Counted from the stretch's first letter, positions 6,466 through 16,767 are shown. The stretch: DNA of 40,612 nucleotides from Peptoniphilaceae bacterium (GCA_022769085.1 JALEKO010000036.1:1-40612); one strand, 5' to 3'. Notes: generated from the sequence alone by a model not told the origin. Made by a program: numbers and translations.

Positions 6466-8616
6466 TTATTCTCCAAATTTCTTAATCCAATTTGACAAAT
6501 TTGTGTATCTTTTATTGGAATAATTATTATCTACCATTTTCTTTAAAACTGATTCTTGTCCAACTAAAATAACTCCTTTTTTAGCACGTGTTACAGCTGT
6601 ATATAATAAATTTCTATTTAAAAGCATGAATGGTGCATCCATTATTGGTATTAAAACCACATCAAATTCAGAACCTTGTGACTTATGAATAGTTATAGCA
6701 TAAGATAAATCAAGATCATTTAAATTTTCTTCATTGTATTTCACAATCTTTCCGTCATAAAATTTTACAGATACAGAGTTTAAATCTTTATCAATTTTTT
6801 CAATTTCACCCATATCTCCATTATAAACTCCGTTTGATATCTTATAATTTTCATCAATATATTCCAAATCATAATTATTTTTTATCTGCATAACTTTATC
6901 TTTCAATTTTAAAAAGTTATTTGAATTGTTTATTCCTTCTTTACTATTATTAATATTTTTTTGTAAAAGTTTGTTTAAATTTACACTTCCAGCCAGAGTT
7001 TTTTTTGTAATACATAAAATTTGTATTTCTTTAGGCTTTATTTTATAAAAACTAGGAAGTCTTTTTGTAACAAGATCAAGAACTTTTTTTTCAAAATTAA
7101 AAGTATTTGCATTTATAAAAAAGAAATCTTTTCCTTCTTGATTTAAAAAAGGATACTTTCCTTCATTTATTCTATGAGCATTTACAATTATATTTGATTT
7201 CTTAGCTTGTCTAAAAATTTTATTTAACTTTATTTTCTTAATATCTGAATTTATAAGATCTTCTAATATATTTCCAGGTCCAACCGAAGGAAGTTGATTT
7301 GAATCACCAACTAAAATTAAAACTGTGTTTTTATCTATAGCATTTAAAAGAGAATACATTAAATGTACATCAATCATTGATACTTCATCAACTATTATAT
7401 AATCTACTTTTAGTGGATTTTCCAAATTATATTCACTTATCGAATTTTCAGAATTTTTACCTATAAGTCTATGAATAGTAAAACTTTCCCTTTTTGTTGA
7501 TTCATTTATTCTTTTAGCAGCCCTTCCTGTTGGTGCGGCTAAAAAATATGTAAGATCTTCCTCATCACAAAGCTCACATATTGTTTTAATTATTGTAGTT
7601 TTTCCAGTACCAGGTCCTCCTGTTATAATTAAAAGCTTGTTTTCAAACGCACTTTTTACAGCCTCTTTTTGTTCGTCTGAAAGAATTTGATATTTATTTT
7701 CTATATCAATATTTACATCAAAAGGATATTCTTCATTTGATAAATTTGATATTGTAAATGCAATTGATTTTTCAGCATTATAAATATTTTTATCGTAAAC
7801 ATATTTTTCATTATCAAATTCTACTATTTTAATTTTATTTTCAATAGCACACTCAGTAATACTTTCTTTTATTAAATTTTCACCTACATTTATAAGATTT
7901 TTAGTATTACTTAATAAAATATCATATGGAACTGTACAATTTCCATTAAATTCAGATTCATATTTAAGTAAATATACCAGTGCAGATTTTATTCTAAATT
8001 TTGAATTTAGATCTATTTTTAGTTTTTTTGCTATTTTATCTGCCATAATAAATCCAATACCATTAATATCATCAATTAATGAATATGGATTTTTTTTTAT
8101 AGTTTCAATTGTTTTTTCTAAATATTTATTATATATTTTTGTAGATAAATTATATGATATATCAAGACTTTGTAAAAATATAAATGTATCTCTACTATCT
8201 CTTATTTTAGAAACAGAATTGACTATATCTTTTAATTTTTTTTCTCCAATTCCTTTTACCTTTTTTAGCTCTTTTGGATTATCAAAAATTAAATCTATAC
8301 TATCTTCTTTGAAAACTTTATATATATCCTCAGCTGTTTTTTTCCCAATTCCTTTTATATTTGAAGATGATAAAAATTTTACAATTGATTCTTTATCATC
8401 AGGCTTTGAAAGACTGATTTTATTTATTGCTATTTGTTCTCCAAATTTTTTATGATAAATTATTTCTCCATCAATTTCAACTTTATCATTTATATTAAAA
8501 AAAGGCATAACGCCAACAGCAGTAATTTTTCCATCCTCGGTATCTAAACTTATAACTGAATACCCATTTTTGTCATTTCTAAAAATTATACTGTTAACAA
8601 TGCCTTTAAATTTCAT
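6466..8616 (-). CDS. recD2: RecD2-type (RecD/TraA) 5'-3' DNA helicase
   Basis: A 716-residue SF1B helicase with the RecD2 layout. An N-terminal OB-like domain (about 1-80) comes first, then helix-hairpin-helix repeats ('NIKGIGKKTAEDI', 'KVKGIGEKKLKDI', 'DINGIGFIMADKI'). The helicase core has Walker A 'GGPGTGKTT' at about 333-341, Walker B 'IIVDEVSMID', 'LVGDSNQLPSVGPG', and the C-terminal motif 'AITIHKSQGSEFD' with 'LLYTAVTRAK'. RecD2 works outside RecBCD in DNA repair and replication-fork maintenance. No recB or recC gene is nearby. It begins 1 nt after murA ends. Confidence 0.95.
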   Translation of the reverse strand: MKFKGIVNSIIFRNDKNGYSVISLDTEDGKITAVGVMPFFNINDKVEIDGEIIYHKKFGEQIAINKISLSKPDDKESIVKFLSSSNIKGIGKKTAEDIYKVFKEDSIDLIFDNPKELKKVKGIGEKKLKDIVNSVSKIRDSRDTFIFLQSLDISYNLSTKIYNKYLEKTIETIKKNPYSLIDDINGIGFIMADKIAKKLKIDLNSKFRIKSALVYLLKYESEFNGNCTVPYDILLSNTKNLINVGENLIKESITECAIENKIKIVEFDNEKYVYDKNIYNAEKSIAFTISNLSNEEYPFDVNIDIENKYQILSDEQKEAVKSAFENKLLIITGGPGTGKTTIIKTICELCDEEDLTYFLAAPTGRAAKRINESTKRESFTIHRLIGKNSENSISEYNLENPLKVDYIIVDEVSMIDVHLMYSLLNAIDKNTVLILVGDSNQLPSVGPGNILEDLINSDIKKIKLNKIFRQAKKSNIIVNAHRINEGKYPFLNQEGKDFFFINANTFNFEKKVLDLVTKRLPSFYKIKPKEIQILCITKKTLAGSVNLNKLLQKNINNSKEGINNSNNFLKLKDKVMQIKNNYDLEYIDENYKISNGVYNGDMGEIEKIDKDLNSVSVKFYDGKIVKYNEENLNDLDLSYAITIHKSQGSEFDVVLIPIMDAPFMLLNRNLLYTAVTRAKKGVILVGQESVLKKMVDNNYSNKRYTNLSNWIKKFGE

Positions 8617-8617
8617 A

Positions 8618-9898
8618 CTATTTCTCTATTTTTTTAAATTCAAGATTTGCACCCAAACCTTTAAATTTTTCAATAAGATCACTATATCCTCTTAATATAT
8701 GATATACATTTGATATTCTTGTTTCCCCTTCTGCAACAAGCCCTGCAAGAATTAAAGCAGCTCCTGCTCTTAAATCTGTAGCTTCAACATCTGCACCTTT
8801 TAATTTTTCTACTCCCATAATTGCAGCTTCATTTCCTTCTGTAATAATCGATGCTCCCATCTTTTTTAATTCTGCAACATGCATATATCTATTTTCAAAC
8901 ACTGTTTCTTTTACGTGACTTTCTCCTTCACAAACAGTCATGAGAGCCATAAATTGTGACTGCGCATCAGTAGGAAAACCGGGATATGGTAAAGTTTTTA
9001 TACTTGTTCCCTTTAATCTTTTATTTGCCTTTACAATTATTACATCATCATCTTCAAGCTCTTTAACTATACAACCTGATTCAATTAATTTTGCAATTAC
9101 AGGCCTTATATGACTTGCTATTACATTTTCAACTCTAACTTCACCTTTAGTTATAGCTGCTGCAAGCATGTAAGTTGCAGCTTCTATTCTATCTGGAACA
9201 ATTGTATGAGTTGTACCTGTTAATTTTTCAACTCCATTTATTATTATTGATGAAGTTCCTGCGCCTTTTATTTTTGCACCCATTTTATTTAAAAAGTTTG
9301 AAAGATCTACAATTTCTGGTTCTTTTGCAGCATTTTCAATGATTGTTTCTCCTTTAGCAAGAGTTGCTGCCATCATAAGATTTTCTGTCGCTCCAACTGA
9401 AGGGAAATCAAGATATATATTAGACCCTTTTAACCCATTTTCACTTATGGCACTTATTTCATCAAAATCTATATTTGTCTTTGCACCTAAAGCATCAAAG
9501 CCTTTAAGATGTAAATCTATTGGTCTTTCACCTATATTACATCCACCAGGTGCTTTTGTTACAGCAGAACCGAATCTAGAAAGCAAAGGTCCCATAACTA
9601 CAAAACTTGCTCTCATTTTATCCATGAGTTCAAAAGGTGGCTGAAATGAATTTACATTTCCAGAATCAATTCTTAGTGTTGATTTATCTATATATTCAAC
9701 CTTTGCACCTAAATTTTTTAAAATGGAAATCATTATTTCTACATCTGTTAAATTTGGAACTTCTTCTATTATTATTTCTTCTGTTCCAAGAAGACTTGCC
9801 GCAAGTATAGGTAATGCTGAATTCTTTGCACCAGAAATTTTAACTTTTCCTTTTAAAGGACCTGATTTTTTTACTATTAATCTTTCTTTATCTGACAT
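8618..9898 (-). CDS. murA: UDP-N-acetylglucosamine 1-carboxyvinyltransferase
   Basis: A 426-residue EPSP-synthase-fold enzyme catalysing the first committed step of peptidoglycan synthesis: enolpyruvyl transfer from PEP to UDP-GlcNAc. The substrate-binding 'ISGAKNSALP' (Lys25, Asn26) is present. The catalytic loop 'APGGCNIGERPIDLH' keeps Cys120, the residue attacked by fosfomycin, and 'GFPTDAQSQFMAL' is intact. Many low-GC Firmicutes have two copies (murAA and murAB), and the window does not show which this is. It lies in the middle of the prfA-upp-recD2 operon, 8 nt after upp. Confidence 0.96.
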   Translation of the reverse strand: MSDKERLIVKKSGPLKGKVKISGAKNSALPILAASLLGTEEIIIEEVPNLTDVEIMISILKNLGAKVEYIDKSTLRIDSGNVNSFQPPFELMDKMRASFVVMGPLLSRFGSAVTKAPGGCNIGERPIDLHLKGFDALGAKTNIDFDEISAISENGLKGSNIYLDFPSVGATENLMMAATLAKGETIIENAAKEPEIVDLSNFLNKMGAKIKGAGTSSIIINGVEKLTGTTHTIVPDRIEAATYMLAAAITKGEVRVENVIASHIRPVIAKLIESGCIVKELEDDDVIIVKANKRLKGTSIKTLPYPGFPTDAQSQFMALMTVCEGESHVKETVFENRYMHVAELKKMGASIITEGNEAAIMGVEKLKGADVEATDLRAGAALILAGLVAEGETRISNVYHILRGYSDLIEKFKGLGANLEFKKIEK

Positions 9899-9906
9899 AT
9901 ATTTTC

Positions 9907-10536
9907 CTATTTTGTTCCAAAAAGCCTGTCACCAGCATCTCCAAGACCTGGAACTATATATCCATTCTCATTTAATTTTTCATCAATGCTTGCTATATAT
10001 AAATTTACATCTGGATGTTCTTTTCTTACTTTTTCTACGCCTTCAGGAGCTGCAATTATATTTAACATTTTAATTGATTCTACTCCTAAATTTTTTAATT
10101 TTTCAATTGCATCACATGCACTTCCACCAGTTGCAAGCATAGGATCTAACAAAAAAATATCTCTCTTATTTGCATCTTTTGGTAATTTACAGTAATAATC
10201 AACTGGTTTTAAAGTTTCTTCATCTCTGTACATTCCAATATGACCAACTCTTGCTGCAGGAAAAACATCAAGCACTCCATCAACCATTCCAAGCCCTGCT
10301 CTTAGAATAGGAACTATTCCTAGTTTTTTACCTGAAAGTCTATATCCAGTTGTTTTTGCAACTGGTGTCTCTATTTCAAATTCTTCTAATGACAAATCAT
10401 TTCCAGCAGAATATGCAAGAAGTACAGATATTTCTTTAATTAATTGTCTAAATTCATTTGTACCAGTATTTTTATCCCTTAAAATTGTAAGTTTGTGTTT
10501 GATAATTGGATTGTCTAAGACTATTAATTTACCCAT
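9907..10536 (-). CDS. upp: Uracil phosphoribosyltransferase
   Basis: A 209-residue pyrimidine-salvage enzyme converting uracil and PRPP to UMP. The start is placed at ATG 10536, giving '[17 protein letters not shown]', because an AAGGGGG site lies just upstream and the family begins this way; a longer frame from 10569 would overlap tsaC. Motifs include '[15 protein letters not shown]', the PRPP-binding '[16 protein letters not shown]' and the C-terminal uracil-binding '[18 protein letters not shown]'. It lies between tsaC (10-nt gap) and murA. Confidence 0.97.
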   Translation of the reverse strand: MGKLIVLDNPIIKHKLTILRDKNTGTNEFRQLIKEISVLLAYSAGNDLSLEEFEIETPVAKTTGYRLSGKKLGIVPILRAGLGMVDGVLDVFPAARVGHIGMYRDEETLKPVDYYCKLPKDANKRDIFLLDPMLATGGSACDAIEKLKNLGVESIKMLNIIAAPEGVEKVRKEHPDVNLYIASIDEKLNENGYIVPGLGDAGDRLFGTK

Positions 10537-10546
10537 GCTTTCCCCC

Positions 10547-11584
10547 TTATAATTTAAAAATATTTCCACTTGCGGATTTTTTCATTCTGTTCATTATACT
10601 TTTTCCCAAATTTTTATCATCTACACCTTCGGCAAGAATTACATCAACGTTTTTTTCATCCATAATTCTCAAAAAGGAAAATAAATTATGACTCATCTCA
10701 ACTAAATTATTTCTATCTCCAAAACTTAAATTTACGTATTTTTTAAATTTTGCTATTTTATCTTCAAATTCTAATATTCCAACTTTTTTATTGTTATTTG
10801 TAAAAAAAATTGCTCTTTCCATAATTTTTTCACTGGCCATTTCACCAACATAAACTTCCATTTTTGCTTTCGGAGCATAGTGTTTATATTTTTGACCTGG
10901 AGATTTTGGTATTGCATTATCATCTACTAAACTATCGTCAAGTCTAAGATCTTCTATGTAATTTTTTAAAAATTCAAATGTATAAAATCCAGGTCTTAAA
11001 ATTGTAAAAGGTTTCTGTGAAAAATCGATAACTGTTGACTCAATTCCAATATCACTTTCTCCGCCATCTATTATAGCAGAAATTCTACCATCCATGTCAA
11101 ATAAAACATCTTTTGCATTTGTAGGCGATGGTTTGCCTGATAAATTTGCACTTGGAGCAGCTATAGGGTAATTACACTGCCTAATAAATTCCAATGCTAT
11201 TTTATCTACAGGCATTCTTACTGCAACAGTATCCCCTCCTGCTGTAACGATTTTTGGAACTATATCTGATTTTTTAAAAATAAGTGTCATAGGACCAGGC
11301 CATAATTTATCCATTACATCAAAAGCTTCTTTAGGAATATCTTCAACGAGTTCATATATTTCATTTTTATTTGAAATATGTAATATTAAAGGGTTATCTG
11401 CAGGTCTTTTTTTAGCTTCAAATATTTTTTTACATGCTTTTTCATCAAGACCATTTGCTCCTAAGCCATAAACCGTTTCTGTAGGGAAAGCCACAAGCTC
11501 TCCTTTTTTTATAAATTTTGATGCTTTATTTATTTTATCTTTATCAATCTTATCTCTATCAATTTTATAAATTTCAGTTATCAT
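10547..11584 (-). CDS. tsaC: L-threonylcarbamoyladenylate synthase (Sua5 type)
   Basis: A 345-residue long-form Sua5 protein. The YrdC domain (about 15-210) carries '[13 protein letters not shown]' (34-46), '[13 protein letters not shown]' and '[16 protein letters not shown]'. The C-terminal Sua5 domain (about 245-345) follows a linker with '[13 protein letters not shown]'. It makes threonylcarbamoyl-AMP from threonine, bicarbonate and ATP for the t6A37 modification of ANN-decoding tRNAs. The first 20 residues are unusually rich in Lys/Asp ('[12 protein letters not shown]'). The ribosome site is weak (AGG), and the gene starts 15 nt after the CDF transporter gene. Confidence 0.94.
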   Translation of the reverse strand: MITEIYKIDRDKIDKDKINKASKFIKKGELVAFPTETVYGLGANGLDEKACKKIFEAKKRPADNPLILHISNKNEIYELVEDIPKEAFDVMDKLWPGPMTLIFKKSDIVPKIVTAGGDTVAVRMPVDKIALEFIRQCNYPIAAPSANLSGKPSPTNAKDVLFDMDGRISAIIDGGESDIGIESTVIDFSQKPFTILRPGFYTFEFLKNYIEDLRLDDSLVDDNAIPKSPGQKYKHYAPKAKMEVYVGEMASEKIMERAIFFTNNNKKVGILEFEDKIAKFKKYVNLSFGDRNNLVEMSHNLFSFLRIMDEKNVDVILAEGVDDKNLGKSIMNRMKKSASGNIFKL

Positions 11585-11599
11585 AATTAGCCTATTCCC

Positions 11600-12544
11600 T
11601 CAAAAAGTTTTTTCAACTTTATTTATATTATATGTCGGATCCATATGAATTGTAAGTTTTACACCAGTTTTATTTTTAATTTCTTTTTCAATATTATTTA
11701 CAGATCTATGTCCTATTTCTACTGTTATATCTCCTGCAATTTCTACGTCTACAGAGCCTATCATTACTCCATGACCATAACTGTGAATTTGAAGGTCATG
11801 AAAACCCTTTACATAATCCCCCTTCAATATTATTTCGGATATTTCTTCTATTACAGAATCATCAACCCTTTTGCCAAGAAGAGTATTCAAAGTTTCTAGA
11901 AAAAGTTCAACTCCTCCTTTGAAAACTATAAAAGATACCAATATTCCCATTAAAGCATCAAAATTAAAATTTATAAATTTTTGCATAATAATCGCAAAAA
12001 TTATCGATATTGTTGCAAAAAGATCATTTCTGGCATCAATAGCAACCGCTTCATTTATTGTTGATTTTAATTTATTATAAAGTTTTTCGTTTAATCTATA
12101 AATATATATTTTAAATAAAAGTGAAAATATAAGTATCAAAATTGCAATATTTGATATTTCTGAAATTTCTCCTTTAATCATATTTAAAATTGATGTTTTT
12201 ATCATTTCAAATCCTAAAAACATAATGATTAAACTTATTATAAAACTTGAAATTGTTTCATATCTTCCATGGCCAAATGGATGCTCATAATCTGCAGGTC
12301 TTCCTGATAAAATCGAACCTATTATTGCTATTAAATTTGACATTACATCAGATAAGTTATTAAATGCATCTGAAATTACAGAAACTGAGTTTGAAAATAC
12401 TCCTATAATTATTTTAATTAAAAATAATAGAATATTAATAGCCATTGTGAAAATACCCGACATGGAAATTAAGTTTTTTCTCACGTCGGGATCTTCATAA
12501 TCTTTATAATTTTTCACAAAATGACTTGCGATAAAATTAAACAC
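11600..12544 (-). CDS. Cation diffusion facilitator (CDF) family metal efflux transporter
   Basis: A 314-residue membrane protein with six predicted helices in the first 215 residues and a cytoplasmic C-terminal domain. Visible CDF marks are 'SDAFNNLSDV' in TM2 (D59-x3-N63), 'HPFGHGRYE' and 'DARNDLFA' in TM5. It would exchange a divalent metal for protons across the membrane. The metal cannot be fixed from sequence. The start is GTG at 12544, whose TAGTG overlap with the prfA stop and AGGAGA site upstream indicate coupled translation. Confidence 0.9.
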   Translation of the reverse strand: MFNFIASHFVKNYKDYEDPDVRKNLISMSGIFTMAINILLFLIKIIIGVFSNSVSVISDAFNNLSDVMSNLIAIIGSILSGRPADYEHPFGHGRYETISSFIISLIIMFLGFEMIKTSILNMIKGEISEISNIAILILIFSLLFKIYIYRLNEKLYNKLKSTINEAVAIDARNDLFATISIIFAIIMQKFINFNFDALMGILVSFIVFKGGVELFLETLNTLLGKRVDDSVIEEISEIILKGDYVKGFHDLQIHSYGHGVMIGSVDVEIAGDITVEIGHRSVNNIEKEIKNKTGVKLTIHMDPTYNINKVEKTF

Positions 12545-13617
12545 TATTGTTCTCCTATTTTTTCAAGTTTTTTTTGTTGATCTTCTAAAATCAAGCTTTC
12601 TATCATTTCGTTAATATCTCCATTCATAAACTCTGTAAGATTGTATATGGATTTATTTATTCTATGATCTGTAATCCTTCCTTGAGGGTAATTATATGTT
12701 CTTATTCTTTCAGATCTATCGCCTGTACCTATTTGACTTTTTCTATCATCAGAAATTTCTTTTAGTCTTTTCTGCTCTTCTATTTCATATATTCTGGCTT
12801 TCAAAATTCTCATTGCTTTATCTTTATTTTTTATTTGAGATTTTTCGTCCTGCATTGAAACTACTATTCCTGTAGGAATATGAGTAAGTCTTACGGCTGA
12901 ATCTGTAGTGTTTACACTTTGACCACCATTTCCACTTGATCTGAAAACATCAACTCTTATATCTTTAGGGTCAAGATTAACTTCAACATCATCTACTTCA
13001 GGTAATACAGCAACAGTTGCAGTCGATGTATGAATTCTTCCACCTGATTCTGTTTCAGGAACTCTCTGTACTCTATGAACTCCTGATTCATATTTAAGTT
13101 TTGAATAAACACCTTGTCCCTTAACCATAAATACTGCTTCTTTAATTCCACCTATTCCCTGTTCATGCATTTGAACATCTTCTGTTGAAAATCCTTCTTT
13201 GTCAGCATACATATGATACATTCTATAAAGATCTCCTGCAAAAAGCCCTGCTTCATCTCCTCCTGCTCCTGCTCTTATTTCAACAAAAACATTTTTTTCG
13301 TCATTTGGATCTTTCGGCAAAAGAAGTATTTTCATTTCTTCTTCGTATTTTTCTAATTTATTTTTATTATCTTCTATTTCTAGTTTTAACATTTCAATTA
13401 AATCATCATCTTTTTCCTCTTTAAGAAGTTCTTTATCTTCTACAATTACTTTATCTGATAATTTAATTTGTCTATATTTTTCAACTATTGGTTTCAAAGA
13501 ATTATATTCTTTACTTATCTTTATAAATAAATTATTATCGCTTAAAACTTCAGGGTCAGAAAGTTTTTTTTCAAGTTCTAAATATTTATCTTCTGTTGAT
13601 TGTAAGTTTTCGTACAT
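12544..13617 (-). CDS. prfA: Peptide chain release factor 1
   Basis: A 357-residue class I release factor. The GGQ tripeptide (231-233) that triggers peptidyl-tRNA hydrolysis is in '[20 protein letters not shown]'. The stop-codon reading loop is 'RVPETESGG' (P187-E-T189), the PxT form of RF1, which reads UAA and UAG, rather than the SPF of RF2. An AAGGAGG site precedes the ATG. The modifying enzyme PrmC is encoded immediately upstream (9-nt gap), the usual pairing. Confidence 0.97.
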   Translation of the reverse strand: MYENLQSTEDKYLELEKKLSDPEVLSDNNLFIKISKEYNSLKPIVEKYRQIKLSDKVIVEDKELLKEEKDDDLIEMLKLEIEDNKNKLEKYEEEMKILLLPKDPNDEKNVFVEIRAGAGGDEAGLFAGDLYRMYHMYADKEGFSTEDVQMHEQGIGGIKEAVFMVKGQGVYSKLKYESGVHRVQRVPETESGGRIHTSTATVAVLPEVDDVEVNLDPKDIRVDVFRSSGNGGQSVNTTDSAVRLTHIPTGIVVSMQDEKSQIKNKDKAMRILKARIYEIEEQKRLKEISDDRKSQIGTGDRSERIRTYNYPQGRITDHRINKSIYNLTEFMNGDINEMIESLILEDQQKKLEKIGEQ

Positions 13618-13626
13618 GAATCCTCC

Positions 13627-14418
13627 TTACAAATTAGCATATATTATTCTATCAAAATTATTATAATCTTTTATACAATTTATATTTTTAAAATTGCTAT
13701 CTTTTAAAAGTTCTTCTACTCTTTTTCTTTGATTATAGCCTATTTCAAGTATTATGATACCTCTTTGGGCTAAATAATAAATTGAATTTTTTATTATGTT
13801 TCTATAAAAGTAAAGTCCATCTTCTCCTCCATAAAGTGCATTTTGAGGTTCATAAGCTAATTTTCTATCAAGTTTTTTCATATCTTCTTTATCAATGTAT
13901 GGAGGATTTGAAACAATTATATTAAATTTTCCTTTAATATTTTCGTATATATCACTTTTAATAAATTTTACATTTTTTATCTTTAAATTATCTTTATTTT
14001 TTTTTGCTAAATTTAAAGCATCTTCCGATATATCACAAGCTAATATAGATGAATTTTTTAGAAAATAAGAAAGTGTTAAAGCTATAACACCGCTACCTGT
14101 TCCAATATCTAAAATTTTTTCTTTATTCCAATCTGAATTTATTATTTTTTCAACCATTATTTCAGTTTCATATCTTGGAATTAATGCTCTATTATCAACA
14201 AAAAAATCAATTCCGTAAAAGTTCCGTTTTCCTATTGCATACTGAAGTGGAATTCCATTTTTTTCCTTTTCAATTATTTCTAAAATTTTATTTGAAATTT
14301 TTTCTTCTATTTCTTCATTTTGATTTAAAAGATAATAGATTTTGCTTTTATTTGTAAGGTAGCTTAAAGAGATTAAACTTACTTCTTTATTTATTTTTAA
14401 AAGATCTTTTACTTTCAT
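13627..14418 (-). CDS. prmC: Release-factor glutamine N5-methyltransferase
   Basis: A 263-residue SAM methyltransferase that methylates the Gln of the GGQ motif of release factors. It has an N-terminal helical domain (1-75), 'GIPLQYAIGKRNFYG', the SAM loop 'ILDIGTGSGVIALTL' (102-116) and the catalytic 'NPPYIDKED' (171-179). No Shine-Dalgarno sequence is visible before ATG 14418: the upstream bases are the T-rich tail of the rpmE terminator hairpin. Translation may therefore be weak. No better start exists in frame. prfA follows directly. Confidence 0.94.
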   Translation of the reverse strand: MKVKDLLKINKEVSLISLSYLTNKSKIYYLLNQNEEIEEKISNKILEIIEKEKNGIPLQYAIGKRNFYGIDFFVDNRALIPRYETEIMVEKIINSDWNKEKILDIGTGSGVIALTLSYFLKNSSILACDISEDALNLAKKNKDNLKIKNVKFIKSDIYENIKGKFNIIVSNPPYIDKEDMKKLDRKLAYEPQNALYGGEDGLYFYRNIIKNSIYYLAQRGIIILEIGYNQRKRVEELLKDSNFKNINCIKDYNNFDRIIYANL

Positions 14419-14433
14419 AAAATCACAAAAATA

Positions 14434-14456
14434 AAGCCGGAATATTTTCCCGGCTT
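14434..14456 (-). terminator. Terminator/attenuator at the end of rpmE
   Basis: Stem AAGCCGG/CCGGCTT (14434-14440 and 14450-14456) with a 9-nt loop, followed on the minus strand by TATTTTTG. It overlaps the rpmE stop codon and precedes prmC by 15 nt. It probably lets only part of the transcripts continue into prmC-prfA. Confidence 0.7.
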
Positions 14457-14664
14457 AGTTACTTTTTCTTCCATATTTTTTATTGAATTTTTCAATATTT
14501 CCACCACGTTCGGCACTTCTTTGTTTTCCTGTATAGAACGGATGACAATTTGAACAAATTTCAACTTTTATTTCCGGTTTTGTAGATCCGACTGTAAAAG
14601 TAGTTCCACAAGTTGAACATGTTACAGTTGCTTCATGATACTCCGGATGAATTCCTTGTTTCAT
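14455..14664 (-). CDS. rpmE: 50S ribosomal protein bL31
   Basis: A 69-residue ribosomal protein of the large subunit. It opens '[16 protein letters not shown]' and contains two CxxC pairs (C16-x2-C19 and C37-x2-C40), so this is the zinc-binding C+ form. It ends with the usual '[18 protein letters not shown]'. A strong AAAAAGGAG site and a near-consensus promoter precede it. It is the first gene of the housekeeping operon that runs to comF. Confidence 0.98.
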   Translation of the reverse strand: MKQGIHPEYHEATVTCSTCGTTFTVGSTKPEIKVEICSNCHPFYTGKQRSAERGGNIEKFNKKYGRKSN

Positions 14665-14705
14665 CTATTATCTCCTTTTTACTTCTCTTCCAATAAGCAT
14701 GATTT

Positions 14706-14734
14706 ATTATACCATATCAAAATATTTTTTTCAA
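14706..14734 (-). promoter_or_regulatory. Promoter of the rpmE-comF operon
   Basis: Minus-strand TTGAAA (14729-14734), a 17-nt spacer and TATAAT (14706-14711), with an extended -10 TGG directly before the hexamer. It lies immediately after the stop of the TVP38-family gene. Confidence 0.85.
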
Positions 14735-15325
14735 TTAAATATATTTTGTAATAAAATCAAATCCATACGCAAGCCCTAAAGAATACAGTAAAATTGACAT
14801 TGGCTTTCCTAAAAGGATTATACATATATATTCTCTAAATCTCATTGTTGAAAGACCTGCAAGATAGCATAAAAAATCATCTGGTGCAACTGGAAAAAAT
14901 ATTGCTAGTGCAAAAAATTTTGAAAAATGTTTATTTTTAAGCCAATGATTATAATTCATATATTTTTCAATTCCAAAAATTTTGATCATGAAACCTCTTC
15001 CATAAATCCTTGAAATAATAAATGCACATACAGAACCCAGAACTATTCCAATATAATTATATACAAATCCCATTACAGGTCCAAAAAGTAAAACACCTGC
15101 TAAAAGAGAAAGTCCCCCTGGAATTATTGGAATTACAACTTGAATGATTTGAAATATAATAAATGTAAGCCAAGCCCACCAACCAAATTTTTTCATAAAT
15201 GTCTGTATGCTTTCAACAGAATTAAAAAGTCCTTTTCTAGCTAAAACTATTGTTAAAAAAACTATTATTAATAATATTATTGCTGTTAAAATATTTAATA
15301 TGGTAGATAACTTTATTTTCTTCAT
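14735..15325 (-). CDS. TVP38/TMEM64 (DedA-like, VTT domain) membrane protein
   Basis: A 196-residue integral membrane protein with a first helix at about 9-29 and the VTT-domain core 'PIIPGGLSLLAGVLLFGP', then 'GSVCAFIISRIYGRGF', 'FFPVAPDDFLCYLAGLS' and a final helix. Relatives in bacteria and eukaryotes are implicated in lipid handling (DedA/VMP1/TMEM41 scramblase superfamily); the role here is unknown. It has its own weak promoter and an AAAGG ribosome site. It is probably monocistronic, ending exactly where the rpmE promoter begins. Confidence 0.88.
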   Translation of the reverse strand: MKKIKLSTILNILTAIILLIIVFLTIVLARKGLFNSVESIQTFMKKFGWWAWLTFIIFQIIQVVIPIIPGGLSLLAGVLLFGPVMGFVYNYIGIVLGSVCAFIISRIYGRGFMIKIFGIEKYMNYNHWLKNKHFSKFFALAIFFPVAPDDFLCYLAGLSTMRFREYICIILLGKPMSILLYSLGLAYGFDFITKYI

Positions 15326-15343
15326 AATAACCTTTCTATTTTA

Positions 15344-15352
15344 ATTATACCA
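15344..15352 (-). promoter_or_regulatory. Extended -10 promoter element for the TVP38-family gene
   Basis: Minus-strand TGG followed by TATAAT (hexamer 15344-15349), 18 nt before the gene's ATG. No good -35 is seen, which extended -10 promoters tolerate. Confidence 0.5.
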
Positions 15353-15402
15353 ATTCAATATTTTAAATAAATGCAAAAAGAATTACAAATATATTAATTT
15401 TT

Positions 15403-16767
15403 TTATTTATTTAATTTAACTTGATTATTAATTAATTTTAAAAATTGATTATTACTTTTAGTTCTTTCAATAAATTTTATAAAATCCATATTTATTGAAA
15501 GTTCATCATCGTTACTTTTTCTAATTTTAAACATGCAGTCAATTTCATCTTTACTTTGGAGCAAATCGTCTCTTCTAGTTCCAGATTTTTTTATATTAAT
15601 ACTTGGGAATATTCTCATTTCGGATAATTTTCTATCTAAAAATATTTCCATATTCCCTGTACCCTTAAATTCTTCATAAATCATATCATCCATACGAGAC
15701 CCAGTATCTACAAGAGTTGTAGCAATTATAGTTAAACTTCCTCCATTTTCAATATTTCTTGCGGCTCCAAAAAATTTTTTAGGACCAACAAGTGCAATTG
15801 GATCAAGTCCGCCTGATAATGTTTTTCCACTTGCAGGTGTCATTATATTATATGCCCTTGAAAGTCTTGTAATAGAATCTAGTAAAATCAGAACATTTTT
15901 TCCATGTTCGACATATCTTTTTGCCCTTTCAAGTACAAACTCAGAAATATTTATGTGATTTTGTGGCAATTCATCAAATGTTGATGCAACTACTTCTGTT
16001 TTCATAAAATCATTGTTGGGGTCTCTGTATTGATTTACAAATCTTTTTATATCTGTAACTTCTTCGGGTCTTTCATCAATCAATAAAACTATTACTTTTA
16101 TATCATCATGGTTTTTTTCAACAGAATGTTCTATTGCTTTTAAAAGAGTTGTTTTCCCTGCTTTTGGTGGAGAAACTATAAGTCCTCTCTGCCCATATCC
16201 AATAGGTGAAACCAAGTCCATTATTCTTGATGCAAAATTTGTACTATCTTCTTCTAAAAATATTCTTCTATTTGGATAAATTGGTGTAAGCTCTTCAAAA
16301 TTTTCTCTGTTATATGCATCTGTTGGCTTCATTTCATTTACACTTGAAACATATATTAAAGGTGAAAATTTATCTTTTTCTTTTTTATATCTTGCAATTC
16401 CCTGTATGTAATCTCCAGTTTTTAACTTGAAACGTCTTATCTGTGTAGGAGAAACATAAATATCATCAGCACTTGCTTCATACATTTGTGCTCGTAAAAA
16501 TCCAAATCCATCTGGCAGAACTTGTAATAGACCTTTTGCATCAAATTTTTCTCCTAAATCAAAATTTTCATCTTCATTTTCTGTTTCTTCGTTATTAAAA
16601 ATTAAAGTTTCATTTTCTTCAATATTTTTATTTTCGTTTTCTTTTTCTATTATTAAACTGATTAACTCTTCTTTTTTATATTTTGTTATAGATTTTATAT
16701 CTAAATTTTTGGCTATTTCTCTTAAATCTGCCAATTTCATTGAATCTAAATTATTTTGATTATACAT
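15403..16767 (-). CDS. rho: Transcription termination factor Rho
   Basis: A 454-residue hexameric RNA-dependent ATPase. The SAP-like N-terminal domain is at 6-42, then an acidic Asn/Glu-rich insert (about 42-72). The cold-shock-like primary RNA site includes 'LPDGFGFLR' (84-92), and the ATPase core has Walker A 'SPPKAGKTT' (199-207), 'VLLIDERPEEV' (Walker B-like) and 'LLDSITRLSRAYN'. The short acidic insert is typical of AT-rich Gram-positive Rho proteins and varies between species. A GGAG site stands 6 nt before the ATG. The 210-nt region upstream has no convincing promoter but could hold the leader through which Rho often controls itself. Confidence 0.96.
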   Translation of the reverse strand: MYNQNNLDSMKLADLREIAKNLDIKSITKYKKEELISLIIEKENENKNIEENETLIFNNEETENEDENFDLGEKFDAKGLLQVLPDGFGFLRAQMYEASADDIYVSPTQIRRFKLKTGDYIQGIARYKKEKDKFSPLIYVSSVNEMKPTDAYNRENFEELTPIYPNRRIFLEEDSTNFASRIMDLVSPIGYGQRGLIVSPPKAGKTTLLKAIEHSVEKNHDDIKVIVLLIDERPEEVTDIKRFVNQYRDPNNDFMKTEVVASTFDELPQNHINISEFVLERAKRYVEHGKNVLILLDSITRLSRAYNIMTPASGKTLSGGLDPIALVGPKKFFGAARNIENGGSLTIIATTLVDTGSRMDDMIYEEFKGTGNMEIFLDRKLSEMRIFPSINIKKSGTRRDDLLQSKDEIDCMFKIRKSNDDELSINMDFIKFIERTKSNNQFLKLINNQVKLNK

